NCBI GenBank assembly: GCA_001604275.1
Contig: LVBD01000011.1
Span: 1 to 64,000, forward strand
DNA: 64,000 nt
Source of the DNA: Spirochaetales bacterium Spiro_02
GTDB lineage: Bacteria; Spirochaetota; Spirochaetia; Sphaerochaetales; Sphaerochaetaceae
Direction: 5' to 3'
In this document: positions 16,805 to 25,461 of the stretch, one piece after another
Position numbering within the stretch: the first letter of the stretch is position 1
How the letters are laid out: every line of letters starts with the position of its first letter
Notes under the pieces: generated by a model
The model's database searches: none
What the model was told of the DNA's origin: nothing
What the model saw: only the letters and a program-made list of their open reading frames with translations
Position numbers and translations under genes: made by a program

Positions 16805-18527
16805 GGCGGTTCCTCTTGAGCAATTCCCCGCCTATGAATACGATCGCACAGACAAGGATCAGGATTGTTCCCAGCGCACAGGCGCCTTGGTAGTTATATG
16901 CATTGATCAGCCGGTACATGACCAGCGGCAGTGTCGTCAGCTTGCTGTCGGCGAGCGTCAGCGTGGCGTTGATCTCCCCCATGGAGATGGCGAACGCGAA
17001 CATGGCTCCGGTGACGAGCGACGTACGGAGCAACGGTACTTCGATCGACCAGAAGGTCCGTGCGGGAGTCGCTCCGAGCGTCATGGCCGCCTGGCTGTAG
17101 GTGGCTGGGATTTTCCGATACTCCGGCAACACGGTCCTCAGGACGAATGGGGTGGCGATCACCATATGGGCAAGCACGACGAGCAGGAATCCGATGTCAC
17201 GTCCCCCCAGTCTCGATGCGATCAAGTAATATCCGAGACCGATGATCACCGAGCTGACGGCCATCGGAAGCATGACCAACAATTCCAGCAGTGTCGATGA
17301 CACTGTTCGGCTCCTTCGCACCGACGCCGCCACGGTCAGGGCGATGGGAATCGTCACAAGAGCCACGACCGCCGCGATCGACAGGCTGTGGACGATCGCA
17401 TCAGCCGCCGTCCCCATATGTCCTGTCGCCGCGCTGAATCCGAACAGCTGGCGGTACCATTTCAATGAGAAGCTTTCCCCTCCGGCTCGGGATACAGGAG
17501 CCATGAACGAGCGAATCACTACGCTGACCAGCGGGGCGAGAACGAAAGCGGCGGCGAGAACCGAGTACAGGATCGCAAGGAACCGTCCGAGCCGGGTGGC
17601 CGGTTTTTTCTCCAGCGCGGGAGCCATCGTCGAAAAAGATTCCTGTCGCGCCAGCGCCCGTTGCGTGGCTGAATACCAGAGTAACAGAAGACAAGTGATC
17701 AAGATGGAGAAAAGACTGAGCGACGCTGCCCCTCCGACATCCATGCTCATCCGCGCGCGACGGTAAATCTCCACTTCGATCGTGGTGAACTGCGGGCCGC
17801 CGCCAAGGACGAGGATGATCGCGAAGCTGGTGAAGCAGAACAGGAAAATCAGACTTGCGGCGGATATGATCGCAGGCATCAGCCGCGGCAGCGTGATGGT
17901 GCGGAATATCCTTCCCCGTTTCGCGCCCATGGTGGCGGCGGCTTGCTCGCATCGTACGTCCATATGCTCCCAGAATGAAGAAACGAGATTCAATGCGATC
18001 GGGAAATTGTAGAATGCATGGGCCAGAATGACCGCCGTGAACGAGTACAGGAGCTTGATCGGAGGTTCTTTCAACGAGAACAGACGCATCAGCGCCCGGT
18101 TGAGCAGTCCGTTGTTGCCGTAGAAGATGACGAACCCAAGCACTACCAGGATGGTTGGCAGCACGAACGGGATCGTACAGATCGCCCGGATGATTTTCTT
18201 TCCCGGGAACCGATAGGTCGCCATCAAATATGCGCCCGGCAGACCAATCAGGAGCGAAACAAAGGTACTGACGAACGCTTGCACGAGGGTGAACGCCATG
18301 ATCCGGAGCGTGTACGGGCTGGTGAAGTCCGATACGATCGCTGCGACGGAAAACTTGCCCTGGTCGTCGATGAACCCCCTTGAGAGGGTAAAGGTCAAGG
18401 GAAGGAGAAAGATCAGCGATAGCACGACGATCCCCGGAATCGGTATCGTGCGGTAGAACCGGCTTCGAGAGAGAATATCCTCTTTTGCGTTCGCAGTGCT
18501 GTTCCGACTTGCCGTTGTACGCTTCAT
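16794..18527 (-). CDS. thiP: Thiamine-type ABC transporter permease (fused two-domain), 577 aa
   Basis: Two BPD_transp_1 permease domains are fused in one chain, each with about six membrane segments and an EAA-type loop (QAAATMGAKRGRIFRTITLPRLMP in the first half; SQAAMTLGATPARTFWSIEVPLL in the second). This fused layout and length fit ThiP and the related iron FbpB permeases. The start at 18527 (MKRTTAS) has GGGAAGGA directly upstream. It is the middle gene of the binding protein-permease-ATPase operon. Confidence 0.85.
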   Translation of the reverse strand: MKRTTASRNSTANAKEDILSRSRFYRTIPIPGIVVLSLIFLLPLTFTLSRGFIDDQGKFSVAAIVSDFTSPYTLRIMAFTLVQAFVSTFVSLLIGLPGAYLMATYRFPGKKIIRAICTIPFVLPTILVVLGFVIFYGNNGLLNRALMRLFSLKEPPIKLLYSFTAVILAHAFYNFPIALNLVSSFWEHMDVRCEQAAATMGAKRGRIFRTITLPRLMPAIISAASLIFLFCFTSFAIILVLGGGPQFTTIEVEIYRRARMSMDVGGAASLSLFSILITCLLLLWYSATQRALARQESFSTMAPALEKKPATRLGRFLAILYSVLAAAFVLAPLVSVVIRSFMAPVSRAGGESFSLKWYRQLFGFSAATGHMGTAADAIVHSLSIAAVVALVTIPIALTVAASVRRSRTVSSTLLELLVMLPMAVSSVIIGLGYYLIASRLGGRDIGFLLVVLAHMVIATPFVLRTVLPEYRKIPATYSQAAMTLGATPARTFWSIEVPLLRTSLVTGAMFAFAISMGEINATLTLADSKLTTLPLVMYRLINAYNYQGACALGTILILVCAIVFIGGELLKRNRHGR

Positions 18528-18606
18528 AGTCCTTCCCGGTATGACCTTTTTTCCAAATTCTCCGCCGACAGACGGATATCTGTCTGCGGAGCTAAAGTCC
18601 ATATGG

Positions 18607-19653
18607 CTACTTGCTCATCGTCATCGTCCAATCAGTAAGCCACCTATCGAGATTTTTTTCAATACTCTCATCGGTGAGGCGCAAAGTCTTGGCCGGTTTC
18701 GGAGCCCATGCGAATGCATCGGGAAGTTCGACCGAGCTATTGGCAGGATACATCGTGTTTGTCGTCGCCACGGTTTCCTGCGCATTGGAAAGGAGAAAAT
18801 CGACGAATTGCCGAGCCTCCTGCTTGTGCGACGAACTGGAGAGGATGCCGACGCTCTCGATGGTAGCGCTATGTCCTTCGTCGAAGAGCAGCGTCTGGTA
18901 GCGAGTCGAGTCCTCCCACATTACGTGATAGACCGGACTGGTCGTGTAGCTGATTACCAACGGTGCCTCGCCTTCGGTGAACAGGCCGTATGCAGAACTC
19001 CACCCATCGGCGATCGTCAGCGCATTATCCTTCATTTTTTCCCACCAGGAGAGGTAGTTTTCTTCTCCATAGACTTCTATGGTCCACAACAGCAGTCCGA
19101 GTCCGACGGAGGAAGTCCTTGGATCGATGAGAATCACCTTGTTCTTGTATTTGGGGTCGGTGAGGTCTTCGAGGGATTTCGGGGCGTCCTCGGGGGCGAT
19201 CTTCTCCGTATCGTAGACGAACGCGAAGTTGCCGTAGTCGAAAGGAAGCAACCGTTTCGATTGGTCGAATTCCAGGAAGTCCGGGATGTCCTGGAGCATC
19301 GGGCTGTCGTACGGGTCGAACAATCCGCTGGCAAGAGCTTTCGCAGCCATGTCGTCGCTGATGCCCACGATGACATCCGCGTTCGGTCGATCTTTCTCCA
19401 GCATGGCGCGCTGGAGCATTTCGACTGCGTCTCCCGCCGATACCAGGTTCACCTTGATACCGGTTTGTTCTTCGAACTGCGGAATGATGGTCGGTCCGGG
19501 ACCCCAGTCGCCGGTGAAGGAATCGTATGCGTAGACGGTGAGGGTTTTCTGAGCTTCGGCGGTTTTCGCGTCCTCCTTGCTCCCTTGCGCGTAGACGGCC
19601 GTCGTGCAAAGAACAATGGCCAGAACTACAATGAAGAAACGATGCTTATCCAT
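18607..19653 (-). CDS. thiB: Thiamine-type ABC transporter substrate-binding protein, 348 aa
   Basis: A signal peptide (MDKHRFFIVVLAIVLCTTAVYAQ) leads into a periplasmic binding protein: LTVYAYDSFTGDWGPGPTIIPQFEEQTGIKVNLV, DVIVGISDD, PFDYGNFAFVYD and a C-terminal MYPANSSVELPDAF. These match ThiB/TbpA proteins, which bind thiamine and its phosphates. The start at 19653 is set by AGGAGG five bases upstream. A TPP riboswitch (19713-19783) and a consensus promoter stand in front, which makes thiamine uptake much more likely than iron. Confidence 0.9.
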   Translation of the reverse strand: MDKHRFFIVVLAIVLCTTAVYAQGSKEDAKTAEAQKTLTVYAYDSFTGDWGPGPTIIPQFEEQTGIKVNLVSAGDAVEMLQRAMLEKDRPNADVIVGISDDMAAKALASGLFDPYDSPMLQDIPDFLEFDQSKRLLPFDYGNFAFVYDTEKIAPEDAPKSLEDLTDPKYKNKVILIDPRTSSVGLGLLLWTIEVYGEENYLSWWEKMKDNALTIADGWSSAYGLFTEGEAPLVISYTTSPVYHVMWEDSTRYQTLLFDEGHSATIESVGILSSSSHKQEARQFVDFLLSNAQETVATTNTMYPANSSVELPDAFAWAPKPAKTLRLTDESIEKNLDRWLTDWTMTMSK

Positions 19654-19712
19654 AAGCACCTCCTGTGGTGTATTCTGCCATGGGGATGATGGTTGTTGAG
19701 ATATGGTCGTGT

Positions 19713-19783
19713 CTTCCTACGCTGGTATTATCCAGATCAGGTCAACGGGTGTGATCTCAGGCCTGTTCAAGGCCACCCCAGGA
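19713..19783 (-). promoter_or_regulatory. TPP riboswitch (THI element)
   Basis: On the minus strand the conserved THI-box core is plain: GGGGTGGCC, CCTGAGATCACACCCG, GACCTGATCTGGATAATACC and AGCGTAGGAAG. It lies between a promoter and thiB and should shut off thiBPQ when thiamine pyrophosphate is abundant. No clear terminator hairpin follows it, so control is more likely at translation. Confidence 0.95.
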
Positions 19784-19791
19784 CGCTTTCC

Positions 19792-19820
19792 AGCCTACCT
19801 TGATTGCAGGACGCTGTCAA
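19792..19820 (-). promoter_or_regulatory. Promoter of the thiBPQ operon
   Basis: On the minus strand TTGACA (19815-19820), 17 bases, TAGGCT (19792-19797). It places the transcription start just before the TPP riboswitch. Confidence 0.65.
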
Positions 19821-19902
19821 GACAGGGCCGGAAGCGCCTGTCGCGGTGGTTTTTGTGCCGTGCTTTGTACAATTCGCCGCTATCGTTCGCGCCTCTCCGT
19901 AG

Positions 19903-19931
19903 TTGACCGGCACAATGACCTGCGATACGAT
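19903..19931 (+). promoter_or_regulatory. Promoter of a leaderless gene (nnr)
   Basis: TTGACC (19903-19908), 17 bases, TACGAT (19926-19931), then AGCCGT and the ATG at 19938. There is no ribosome site, so the message is predicted to start at its initiation codon. Confidence 0.65.
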
Positions 19932-19937
19932 AGCCGT

Positions 19938-21563
19938 ATGATTACCGCGGTGAGTTCTCAGACGATGAGCCAGATAGATTCCAGCGCACAACGGGATTAT
20001 GCCATCCCCGGCATCGTCCTGATGGAGCAGGCCGGTCTGAGAGCTTGGCGGCAGGTTTCCCGGACCATCGAAAGCAAAGATGTCGCTGTCGTGTTCGTCG
20101 CAGGCGGTGGGAACAACGGCGGCGATGCGTTGGTCATGGCACGCCAGGCGTTCAACGATGGATGGATGAACTGCCGGTGCATCCTGTGCGGGACGCACTT
20201 ATCCCCCTCGTGCATCACGCAGCGGGCGATCTGCAGGAATCTCGGCATCGAGACGATCGATGTCGCCTCAGGCTCCGACGGCGACGGACCGATGGCTCGT
20301 GCCGAGCAGGCGCTAGCCTCTGCCGATCTGATCGTGGACGGGCTTTCCGGAACCGGGCTCCGGGGGCCGCTTTCCGGGGCGGCCGCTACGCTTGTCGCGC
20401 TCATAAACCAATGTGCCGACCGAGAGATCCCTGTCCTTTCCGTCGATGTCCCCTCAGGCGCCGGCGACGATGTTCCCGTTACGGCGCCCATCGTCCGTGC
20501 ATGCGCAACGATCTCCATGGGCCTACCCAAGCTTTGCTGCTATCATCCCGTCGTCAGGGCCTACGGCGGCGAAATTACGGTCGTGAATCCTTCGTTTCCC
20601 GCGCGTTTGCTCGGGCAAGCCCCCGCTACGGTTCAGCTCGCCACGTTCTCAGATTGCTCATTGACCGCGATGGATTCTACGCGATACAAGAATACACGCG
20701 GCCATGTCGCAGTGTTCGGCGGCAGCCCTGGCTTTACCGGTGCTCCGCGTCTCGCCGCGCGAGGGGCGTTCCATGCCCGGTGCGGCTTGGTGACATTGTT
20801 CGCCGATGACGAGATCTATCCAGTGCTCGCTGCGGAGAATCCATCGGTGATCGTCCGCAAGCTTCCGATGCAGACCATTTCCGGAAAAACTTCCATCGGA
20901 TTGTCCGTGGCCGATCTTCAGGACTTCCAGGCGATTCTCGCCGGACCGGGGTGGGGCGCAGAACGCACGGATCTGTTGCGGGTTCTGTTGGATAGCCGGC
21001 TTCCGCTGGTTCTCGATGCGGATGGAATCAAAGCATACGCTGCGTTGGTTCAGCAGGATCCTCTGGTATTGAAAGGCCATGGCCCGTTGCTTTTTACCCC
21101 GCACTCCGGAGAATTGAGGATCCTTGTCCAGGCTGTGCTCGGACAGGCTGCCGCCCAGACGATCGGCAGGGCCGATACTCCCGCACTATTTCTGGCATTG
21201 CTGCAGGAACTCTCCAAACGGACGGAGTCGATCGTGCTCGCAAAAGGGCATGTGAACTGGATCGTCGACTCCACAACCTCGCCTTCGCCACGCGCCGTCG
21301 TGGTAGACAGCATGACATGTGAACTCGGAGTGGCGGGAAGCGGTGATGTCCTTGCCGGCATTTGCGCCGCATTGCTCTCGCAGAAGCCCGTTGCTCCGCT
21401 TGGTTGCGCGGTTGACGGCGCATTGCTTCATCTTCGGGCGGGAACGCTTGCGAAGGAGAAGCAAGGCTGGTTCAGTAGCGAGGAACTTGTCGAATATGTA
21501 GGCCTGGCGGTGAATTCCTGTGCGCATTCCAACCGGCATGACATCGGGGGGACGGAGCAATGA
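19938..21563 (+). CDS. nnr: Bifunctional NAD(P)H-hydrate epimerase/dehydratase, 541 aa
   Basis: This metabolite-repair enzyme restores damaged NADHX/NADPHX. The N-terminal YjeF epimerase domain (residues 1-220) has the expected start MSQIDSSAQRDYAIPGIVLMEQAG and FVAGGGNNGGDALVMAR. The C-terminal ADP-dependent dehydratase domain has RGHVAVFGGSPGFTGAPRLAARGAFHARCGLVT, GPGWG, LVLDADGIKAY, FTPHSGEL and the GSGDVLAG catalytic/phosphate loop. The length matches the fused family. The start is set by the leaderless promoter. It overlaps the next gene by four bases. Confidence 0.93.
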   Translation: MITAVSSQTMSQIDSSAQRDYAIPGIVLMEQAGLRAWRQVSRTIESKDVAVVFVAGGGNNGGDALVMARQAFNDGWMNCRCILCGTHLSPSCITQRAICRNLGIETIDVASGSDGDGPMARAEQALASADLIVDGLSGTGLRGPLSGAAATLVALINQCADREIPVLSVDVPSGAGDDVPVTAPIVRACATISMGLPKLCCYHPVVRAYGGEITVVNPSFPARLLGQAPATVQLATFSDCSLTAMDSTRYKNTRGHVAVFGGSPGFTGAPRLAARGAFHARCGLVTLFADDEIYPVLAAENPSVIVRKLPMQTISGKTSIGLSVADLQDFQAILAGPGWGAERTDLLRVLLDSRLPLVLDADGIKAYAALVQQDPLVLKGHGPLLFTPHSGELRILVQAVLGQAAAQTIGRADTPALFLALLQELSKRTESIVLAKGHVNWIVDSTTSPSPRAVVVDSMTCELGVAGSGDVLAGICAALLSQKPVAPLGCAVDGALLHLRAGTLAKEKQGWFSSEELVEYVGLAVNSCAHSNRHDIGGTEQ

Positions 21564-22021
21564 TCCAGGTATATTTCCTCAGCGTCGCCTACCTGCTGGT
21601 CGGCGCAGGGTTGCTACTTGTCGATCAGTATGGCGGACGACTGTTGCTGCTGATCCGCCTGAGAAGCTCGTTCCGCAACAGCAAGACATTTCGCGCGATC
21701 ACGATCTTCGGTGGCCTTGCGCTTGTCATCCTGCTGTTGGTTTTTCCCATTCCCCCCGGTCCGAAAGTGCTCGGCGACTTGGTTCCGGCCATGAACATTA
21801 TGGCGTTGTGGGTTTGGTTCGTCTCGCAATCCATATCCCTTTCGCGATCCCGTAAAGCCGAGTCGGTCGCCGAGGACGACGAACAATCCGCGAAGAACCG
21901 GGAAGAAGACATGCTTAGCTATACAAGTTCGCTCATCGAGACGAACAAACGGAATTTCGGTATCGCGACACTGGTCGTGGCATGTCTTCATTTCATGGTT
22001 CCGATGTCCGTGCTGTTGTAA
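21560..22021 (+). CDS. Membrane protein of unknown function, 153 aa
   Basis: Four likely membrane segments are visible: residues 4-22, 48-66, 73-92 and the last 20. Between the third and fourth is a charged cytoplasmic or external loop (SRSRKAESVAEDDEQSAKNREEDM). No family is recognised. It is translationally coupled to nnr by an ATGA overlap and followed 26 bases later by the Nudix gene, so all three are probably co-transcribed. Confidence 0.65.
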   Translation: MIQVYFLSVAYLLVGAGLLLVDQYGGRLLLLIRLRSSFRNSKTFRAITIFGGLALVILLLVFPIPPGPKVLGDLVPAMNIMALWVWFVSQSISLSRSRKAESVAEDDEQSAKNREEDMLSYTSSLIETNKRNFGIATLVVACLHFMVPMSVLL

Positions 22022-22046
22022 TTCTGGAATAGGGGGGGGAGGGGTG

Positions 22047-22463
22047 ATGGAACAACTGAAGGAACGGATTACGACCGCCGGAGTTCTGATCTCATCGAAG
22101 CATGTGTTCGTGGCGCGTCGAACGGCTGGAGGGGCGATCGGAGGTCTGTGGGAGTTCCCTGGCGGCAAGAATCGCTGGGGGGAGACGCCTCAGGACACCT
22201 TGCGTCGCGAGTATATGGAGGAGTTCTCCCTCGCCGTTGAAGTCGGCGAGATGTTCCATTCCCATGATTTCATCAACAGAGGGACGCTGTACCATCTGCA
22301 GGCATTCCTGATTTCCTGCATTGATGCCTCTTCTCCGCGCTTAAGCGTCCATACGGAATACCGATGGGCACCCGCGGAAGAACTCGTGCTTCTTCCGTTC
22401 GCTCCCTCCGACCAGGAAATCCTCGCCAGTCTCCTTTCCGGCTCCACGCGCACGCTTCTTTAG
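22047..22463 (+). CDS. Nudix hydrolase (MutT-like), 138 aa
   Basis: A full Nudix box is present: GGKNRWGETPQDTLRREYMEE, residues about 36-56, preceded by FVARRTAGGAIGGLWEFP, which is the hallmark of the MutT group (8-oxo-dGTP pyrophosphatase or a close relative). Length and architecture fit MutT. The ATG at 22047 follows a run of G and GGAGG; a GTG one codon earlier is also possible. It is the last gene of the nnr run and faces glgC. Confidence 0.8.
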   Translation: MEQLKERITTAGVLISSKHVFVARRTAGGAIGGLWEFPGGKNRWGETPQDTLRREYMEEFSLAVEVGEMFHSHDFINRGTLYHLQAFLISCIDASSPRLSVHTEYRWAPAEELVLLPFAPSDQEILASLLSGSTRTLL

Positions 22464-22490
22464 GCGTTCGCCCAGCGCTGTCCGGATATG

Positions 22491-22524
22491 GAAAAGCCGC
22501 CGGAGGAACCCTTCCGACGGCTTG
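22491..22524 (-). terminator. Terminator of the glgA-glgC operon
   Basis: On the minus strand AAGCCGTCGGA pairs with TCCGGCGGCTT (22514-22524 with 22495-22505, one mismatch) and is followed by TTTCC. It lies between two convergent genes and may serve both. Confidence 0.65.
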
Positions 22525-22553
22525 CGACAGAATCCGGCCTGCGAACGGCCGTG

Positions 22554-23852
22554 CTACATCACCGTTCCGTTGGCGATGATGGCATTCTTGTTGATGACGA
22601 TGATTCCGTCATGGATCGAATACATTTCAAAATCACCCTCCTTGCGAGGGATATCGTCGATTCCGATCCTGCATCCGTCTCCGATCCGTGCATTCTGGTC
22701 GATGATCGCCTTCCTGATGATCGTTCCTTTTCCGATGCCGATGTTCGGAATGCCCCTTCGCGCGTTTTCCGCTTTCTCTTCTTCTGTCTCGTAGTGGGAA
22801 GCTCCCATGCAATAGACCCCGTCGAGACTCGCTCCCGATTCAATCAACGTCCGAACGCCGATGATCGAGTTCACGATATAGGCGTTGGTAATGATCGAGC
22901 CTTCGGAAGCTAGTGAACAGCTGATATTGCAGAAATTGACTTTCGTCGCGGGAAGGTGCCGGCGGTGGGTATAGATCGGCATCTGCTCGTCGTAGAAATT
23001 GAACGCAGGGTTGATTGAAGCCAGGTCGAGGTTCGTCTCGTAGAACGCTTTGATCGTTCCGATGTCCTCCCAGAACCCATCGAATAGGAATGCGCTGACT
23101 TTCCTCGACTTGATGACGTCGGGGATGATCTCCTTGCCGAAATCGGTCTTGTCGTTGTTCAGGACTTCCTCCATCGACTTGGAGTTGAAGATGTAGATGC
23201 CCATGCTGGCAAGGTACTCGTTCGATTCGTCCACCGGTTTGCCGAGTTCCTGGAGCATTAGCTTCTCAGGAACCATGAAATCCCTGATATCTGCATCATC
23301 TGCGGGTTTCTCGAAGAATTTGGTGATGTATCCATCTTCGTTCGCGCCGATGATCCCCAGCCCGGTCGCCTGCCTGCGGCTGATCGGTTTCGCTGCGATC
23401 GTCAGTTCCGCTCCGCTTTCGATATGCTTTTTCAGCATTTCCTCGAAATCCATCCGGTACAGCTGGTCCCCGCTGAGGATGATATAGTAGTCGGCTTGCT
23501 GGTCGTGGAAATGCTTGAGGTTCTTGCGTACCGCATCGGCGGTGCCTTGGTACCATGTTTCGCTATGGTAGGTCTGCTCCGCCGCGAGAATTTCGACGAA
23601 TCCGTTGGAGAACGTGTCGAAAACATATGTGTTCGCTATATGGTTGTGCAACGAGGCGGAATTGAACTGGGTGAGGATATATATCTTGAGAATGCCGCTA
23701 TTGATGCAGTTGGAGATCGGGATGTCGACCAGACGGTATTTTCCTGCGAACGGTACCGCCGGCTTCGAGCGATCCATCGTAAGGGGGTACAGCCGTGTCC
23801 CTTTTCCTCCTCCCAATACGATCGCGATAGCTTTCTGTTTGTTCTTGCCCAT
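22554..23852 (-). CDS. glgC: Glucose-1-phosphate adenylyltransferase, 432 aa
   Basis: GlgC makes ADP-glucose for glycogen synthesis. The N-terminal nucleotidyltransferase signature AIVLGGGKGTRLYPLTMDRSKPAVPFAGKYRLVDIPISNCINSG is split here as AIVLGGGKGTRLYPL then DRSKPAVPFAGKYRLVDIP; ILSGDQLYRMDFEEML and a C-terminal left-handed beta-helix (SIIGVRTLIESGASLDGVYCMG) follow. The start at 23852 has AAAGGGG eight bases upstream; an ATG at 23858 overlaps the glgA stop. It is the second gene of the glgAC operon. Confidence 0.94.
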   Translation of the reverse strand: MGKNKQKAIAIVLGGGKGTRLYPLTMDRSKPAVPFAGKYRLVDIPISNCINSGILKIYILTQFNSASLHNHIANTYVFDTFSNGFVEILAAEQTYHSETWYQGTADAVRKNLKHFHDQQADYYIILSGDQLYRMDFEEMLKKHIESGAELTIAAKPISRRQATGLGIIGANEDGYITKFFEKPADDADIRDFMVPEKLMLQELGKPVDESNEYLASMGIYIFNSKSMEEVLNNDKTDFGKEIIPDVIKSRKVSAFLFDGFWEDIGTIKAFYETNLDLASINPAFNFYDEQMPIYTHRRHLPATKVNFCNISCSLASEGSIITNAYIVNSIIGVRTLIESGASLDGVYCMGASHYETEEEKAENARRGIPNIGIGKGTIIRKAIIDQNARIGDGCRIGIDDIPRKEGDFEMYSIHDGIIVINKNAIIANGTVM

Positions 23853-23854
23853 GT

Positions 23855-25312
23855 TCATTTCCCCTTTCTGGTGATGTTGTAGTAAATGTCAAGATATGCT
23901 TTCGCAGAACGATTCCATGTAAAATCGCATTCCATCGCGCGTTTGCGAATGACGGAAAATTCTTGGGCGCCCTTGTTCCACCAGTGCATCGCCCTTCGGA
24001 CCCCGGATACGATCGCGGCGCCCGACATCTCGTCGAACAGGAATCCAGTGCCATGGAGCGGATCGACGTTCATATCCACGATGGTATCAGCCAATCCTCC
24101 TGTCCGACGCGCGATAGGAATCGTTCCATATCGCAAGGAATACATCTGGTTGAGCCCGCACGGTTCATAGCGACTGGGCATCAGGAAGAAGTCCGCCGCC
24201 GCCTCGACGCGATGCGCCGCCCGATTGTTGAAGATGATGTTGACCGATAGATTCTTGTGGATGTCACGCAGAACTTTTAGTTTCTCTTCCAGCCGCTTGT
24301 CGCCTGTGCCGATGATAATCATCTGCGCGGGAGTTTCTTCCAGCAGGATTTCCAGCGCACAGGGCGAACCCTCGAGCAGTTCGTTGAACCCTTTCTGTTC
24401 GGCGATCCTGCTGATCATGGCGACCAGCGGTACATGCGGATCCTGTTCAAGACCGAACTCCTTCTGGACTATCGGTTTCAACTGCGACTTTCCGCTCTGG
24501 TGCGTTGCATCGTAATGTTCGTCGAAATAGGTGTCCGACGCAGGATCCCATTCCCGATAGTCGATCCCATTGAGGATTCCTATCAGGCTGTCCTTCCTTG
24601 CATGCAGCAATTCGTGCAGGCCGCACCCGTATTCCGGCTGCTGGATCTCTTTCGCATATGTCGGGCTGACCGTCGTCACCAGATCGCTGAATTCGATTCC
24701 GGCTTTCAGCATATTGACTTGCTTCGCCGCGCCAGTTCCGGTAAACATCCGCTGATCCGGCTCTATGGCCGCGCGCAAGATATCTAGACGAGGGAACACC
24801 CCCTGGTAGGCGAGGTTGTGGATGGTGAATACCGTCTTCGTCTTCGAGAATGCGGGATCGGGGTGCCGTTTGACGAGATACGGTACGAAGCCTGCCGTCC
24901 AGTCATGGCAGTGGATGACATCCGGAATCCAGCCGGACGCCTTGCACAGCGGGAAGATCGCCTTCGATTGCAGGAGAAACCTTGCGAAATTATCGCCGTA
25001 GGGAGTGAACGAAGTTTCTCCATAGATCCCTTTCCGATTGGAGAACCATGGATGGCGGACTACTTGGAACAAGACGTTTCCCAGCCGTCTCTCAAGTATT
25101 TCGACCCTCTCGACGAATCCTTGCATCGGAATCTCCAGAGGGCGGTGGTGCGCATCGAAGCCTGACAGATCCATGTCACCATAGCAGGGGAGCAGGACTC
25201 TGACATCAACTCCACCTTCTGCCAATGCGTCCGAAAGGGCGCCAACGACGTCAGCGAGACCTCCGGACTTCGCGAACGGGACGGACTCACTGGAAACCAT
25301 CAGAACTTTCAT
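23855..25312 (-). CDS. glgA: Glycogen synthase (ADP-glucose), 485 aa
   Basis: This GT5 enzyme elongates alpha-1,4-glucan from ADP-glucose. The ADP-glucose-binding KSGGLADVVGAL lies at residues 15-26, HCHDWTAGFVPYL near 120, AMISRIAEQKGFNEL in the C-terminal Rossmann half and PSRYEPCGLNQMYSLRYGTIPIARRTGGLADTI near the end, which I shorten to EPCGLNQMYSLRYGT. The length is typical. The ATG has no ribosome site; a promoter ends six bases before it, so the message seems leaderless. glgC follows with a stop/start overlap. Confidence 0.94.
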   Translation of the reverse strand: MKVLMVSSESVPFAKSGGLADVVGALSDALAEGGVDVRVLLPCYGDMDLSGFDAHHRPLEIPMQGFVERVEILERRLGNVLFQVVRHPWFSNRKGIYGETSFTPYGDNFARFLLQSKAIFPLCKASGWIPDVIHCHDWTAGFVPYLVKRHPDPAFSKTKTVFTIHNLAYQGVFPRLDILRAAIEPDQRMFTGTGAAKQVNMLKAGIEFSDLVTTVSPTYAKEIQQPEYGCGLHELLHARKDSLIGILNGIDYREWDPASDTYFDEHYDATHQSGKSQLKPIVQKEFGLEQDPHVPLVAMISRIAEQKGFNELLEGSPCALEILLEETPAQMIIIGTGDKRLEEKLKVLRDIHKNLSVNIIFNNRAAHRVEAAADFFLMPSRYEPCGLNQMYSLRYGTIPIARRTGGLADTIVDMNVDPLHGTGFLFDEMSGAAIVSGVRRAMHWWNKGAQEFSVIRKRAMECDFTWNRSAKAYLDIYYNITRKGK

Positions 25313-25318
25313 AATTCA

Positions 25319-25348
25319 ATTACACCACTACTGTCAGCGAAACGTCAA
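25319..25348 (-). promoter_or_regulatory. Promoter of a leaderless gene (glgA)
   Basis: On the minus strand TTGACG (25343-25348), 18 bases, TGTAAT (25319-25324), then TGAATT and the glgA ATG at 25312. Confidence 0.6.
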
Positions 25349-25397
25349 GGCAAATGTTGCCTTCCGCCGTGGAAACCGTCGGGGAACGCTCCATCCA

Positions 25398-25430
25398 ATA
25401 AAATAGCCGTGGGAAGATACTCCCACGGCC
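25398..25430 (-). terminator. Terminator of the trxB run
   Basis: On the minus strand GCCGTGGGA (25421-25429) pairs perfectly with TCCCACGGC (25406-25414), followed by TATTTTATT. It lies just after the trxB stop. Confidence 0.8.
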
Positions 25431-25461
25431 AAGCCTTTTTCTCAGAGTTCTCTCGGAGTTC

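Noticed and set aside
19800-19937. N-terminal extension of nnr from a TTG at 19800
   Set aside because: The family starts near MSQIDSSAQRDYAIPG, the extension overlaps the thiBPQ promoter, and a promoter six bases before the ATG at 19938 fixes the start.
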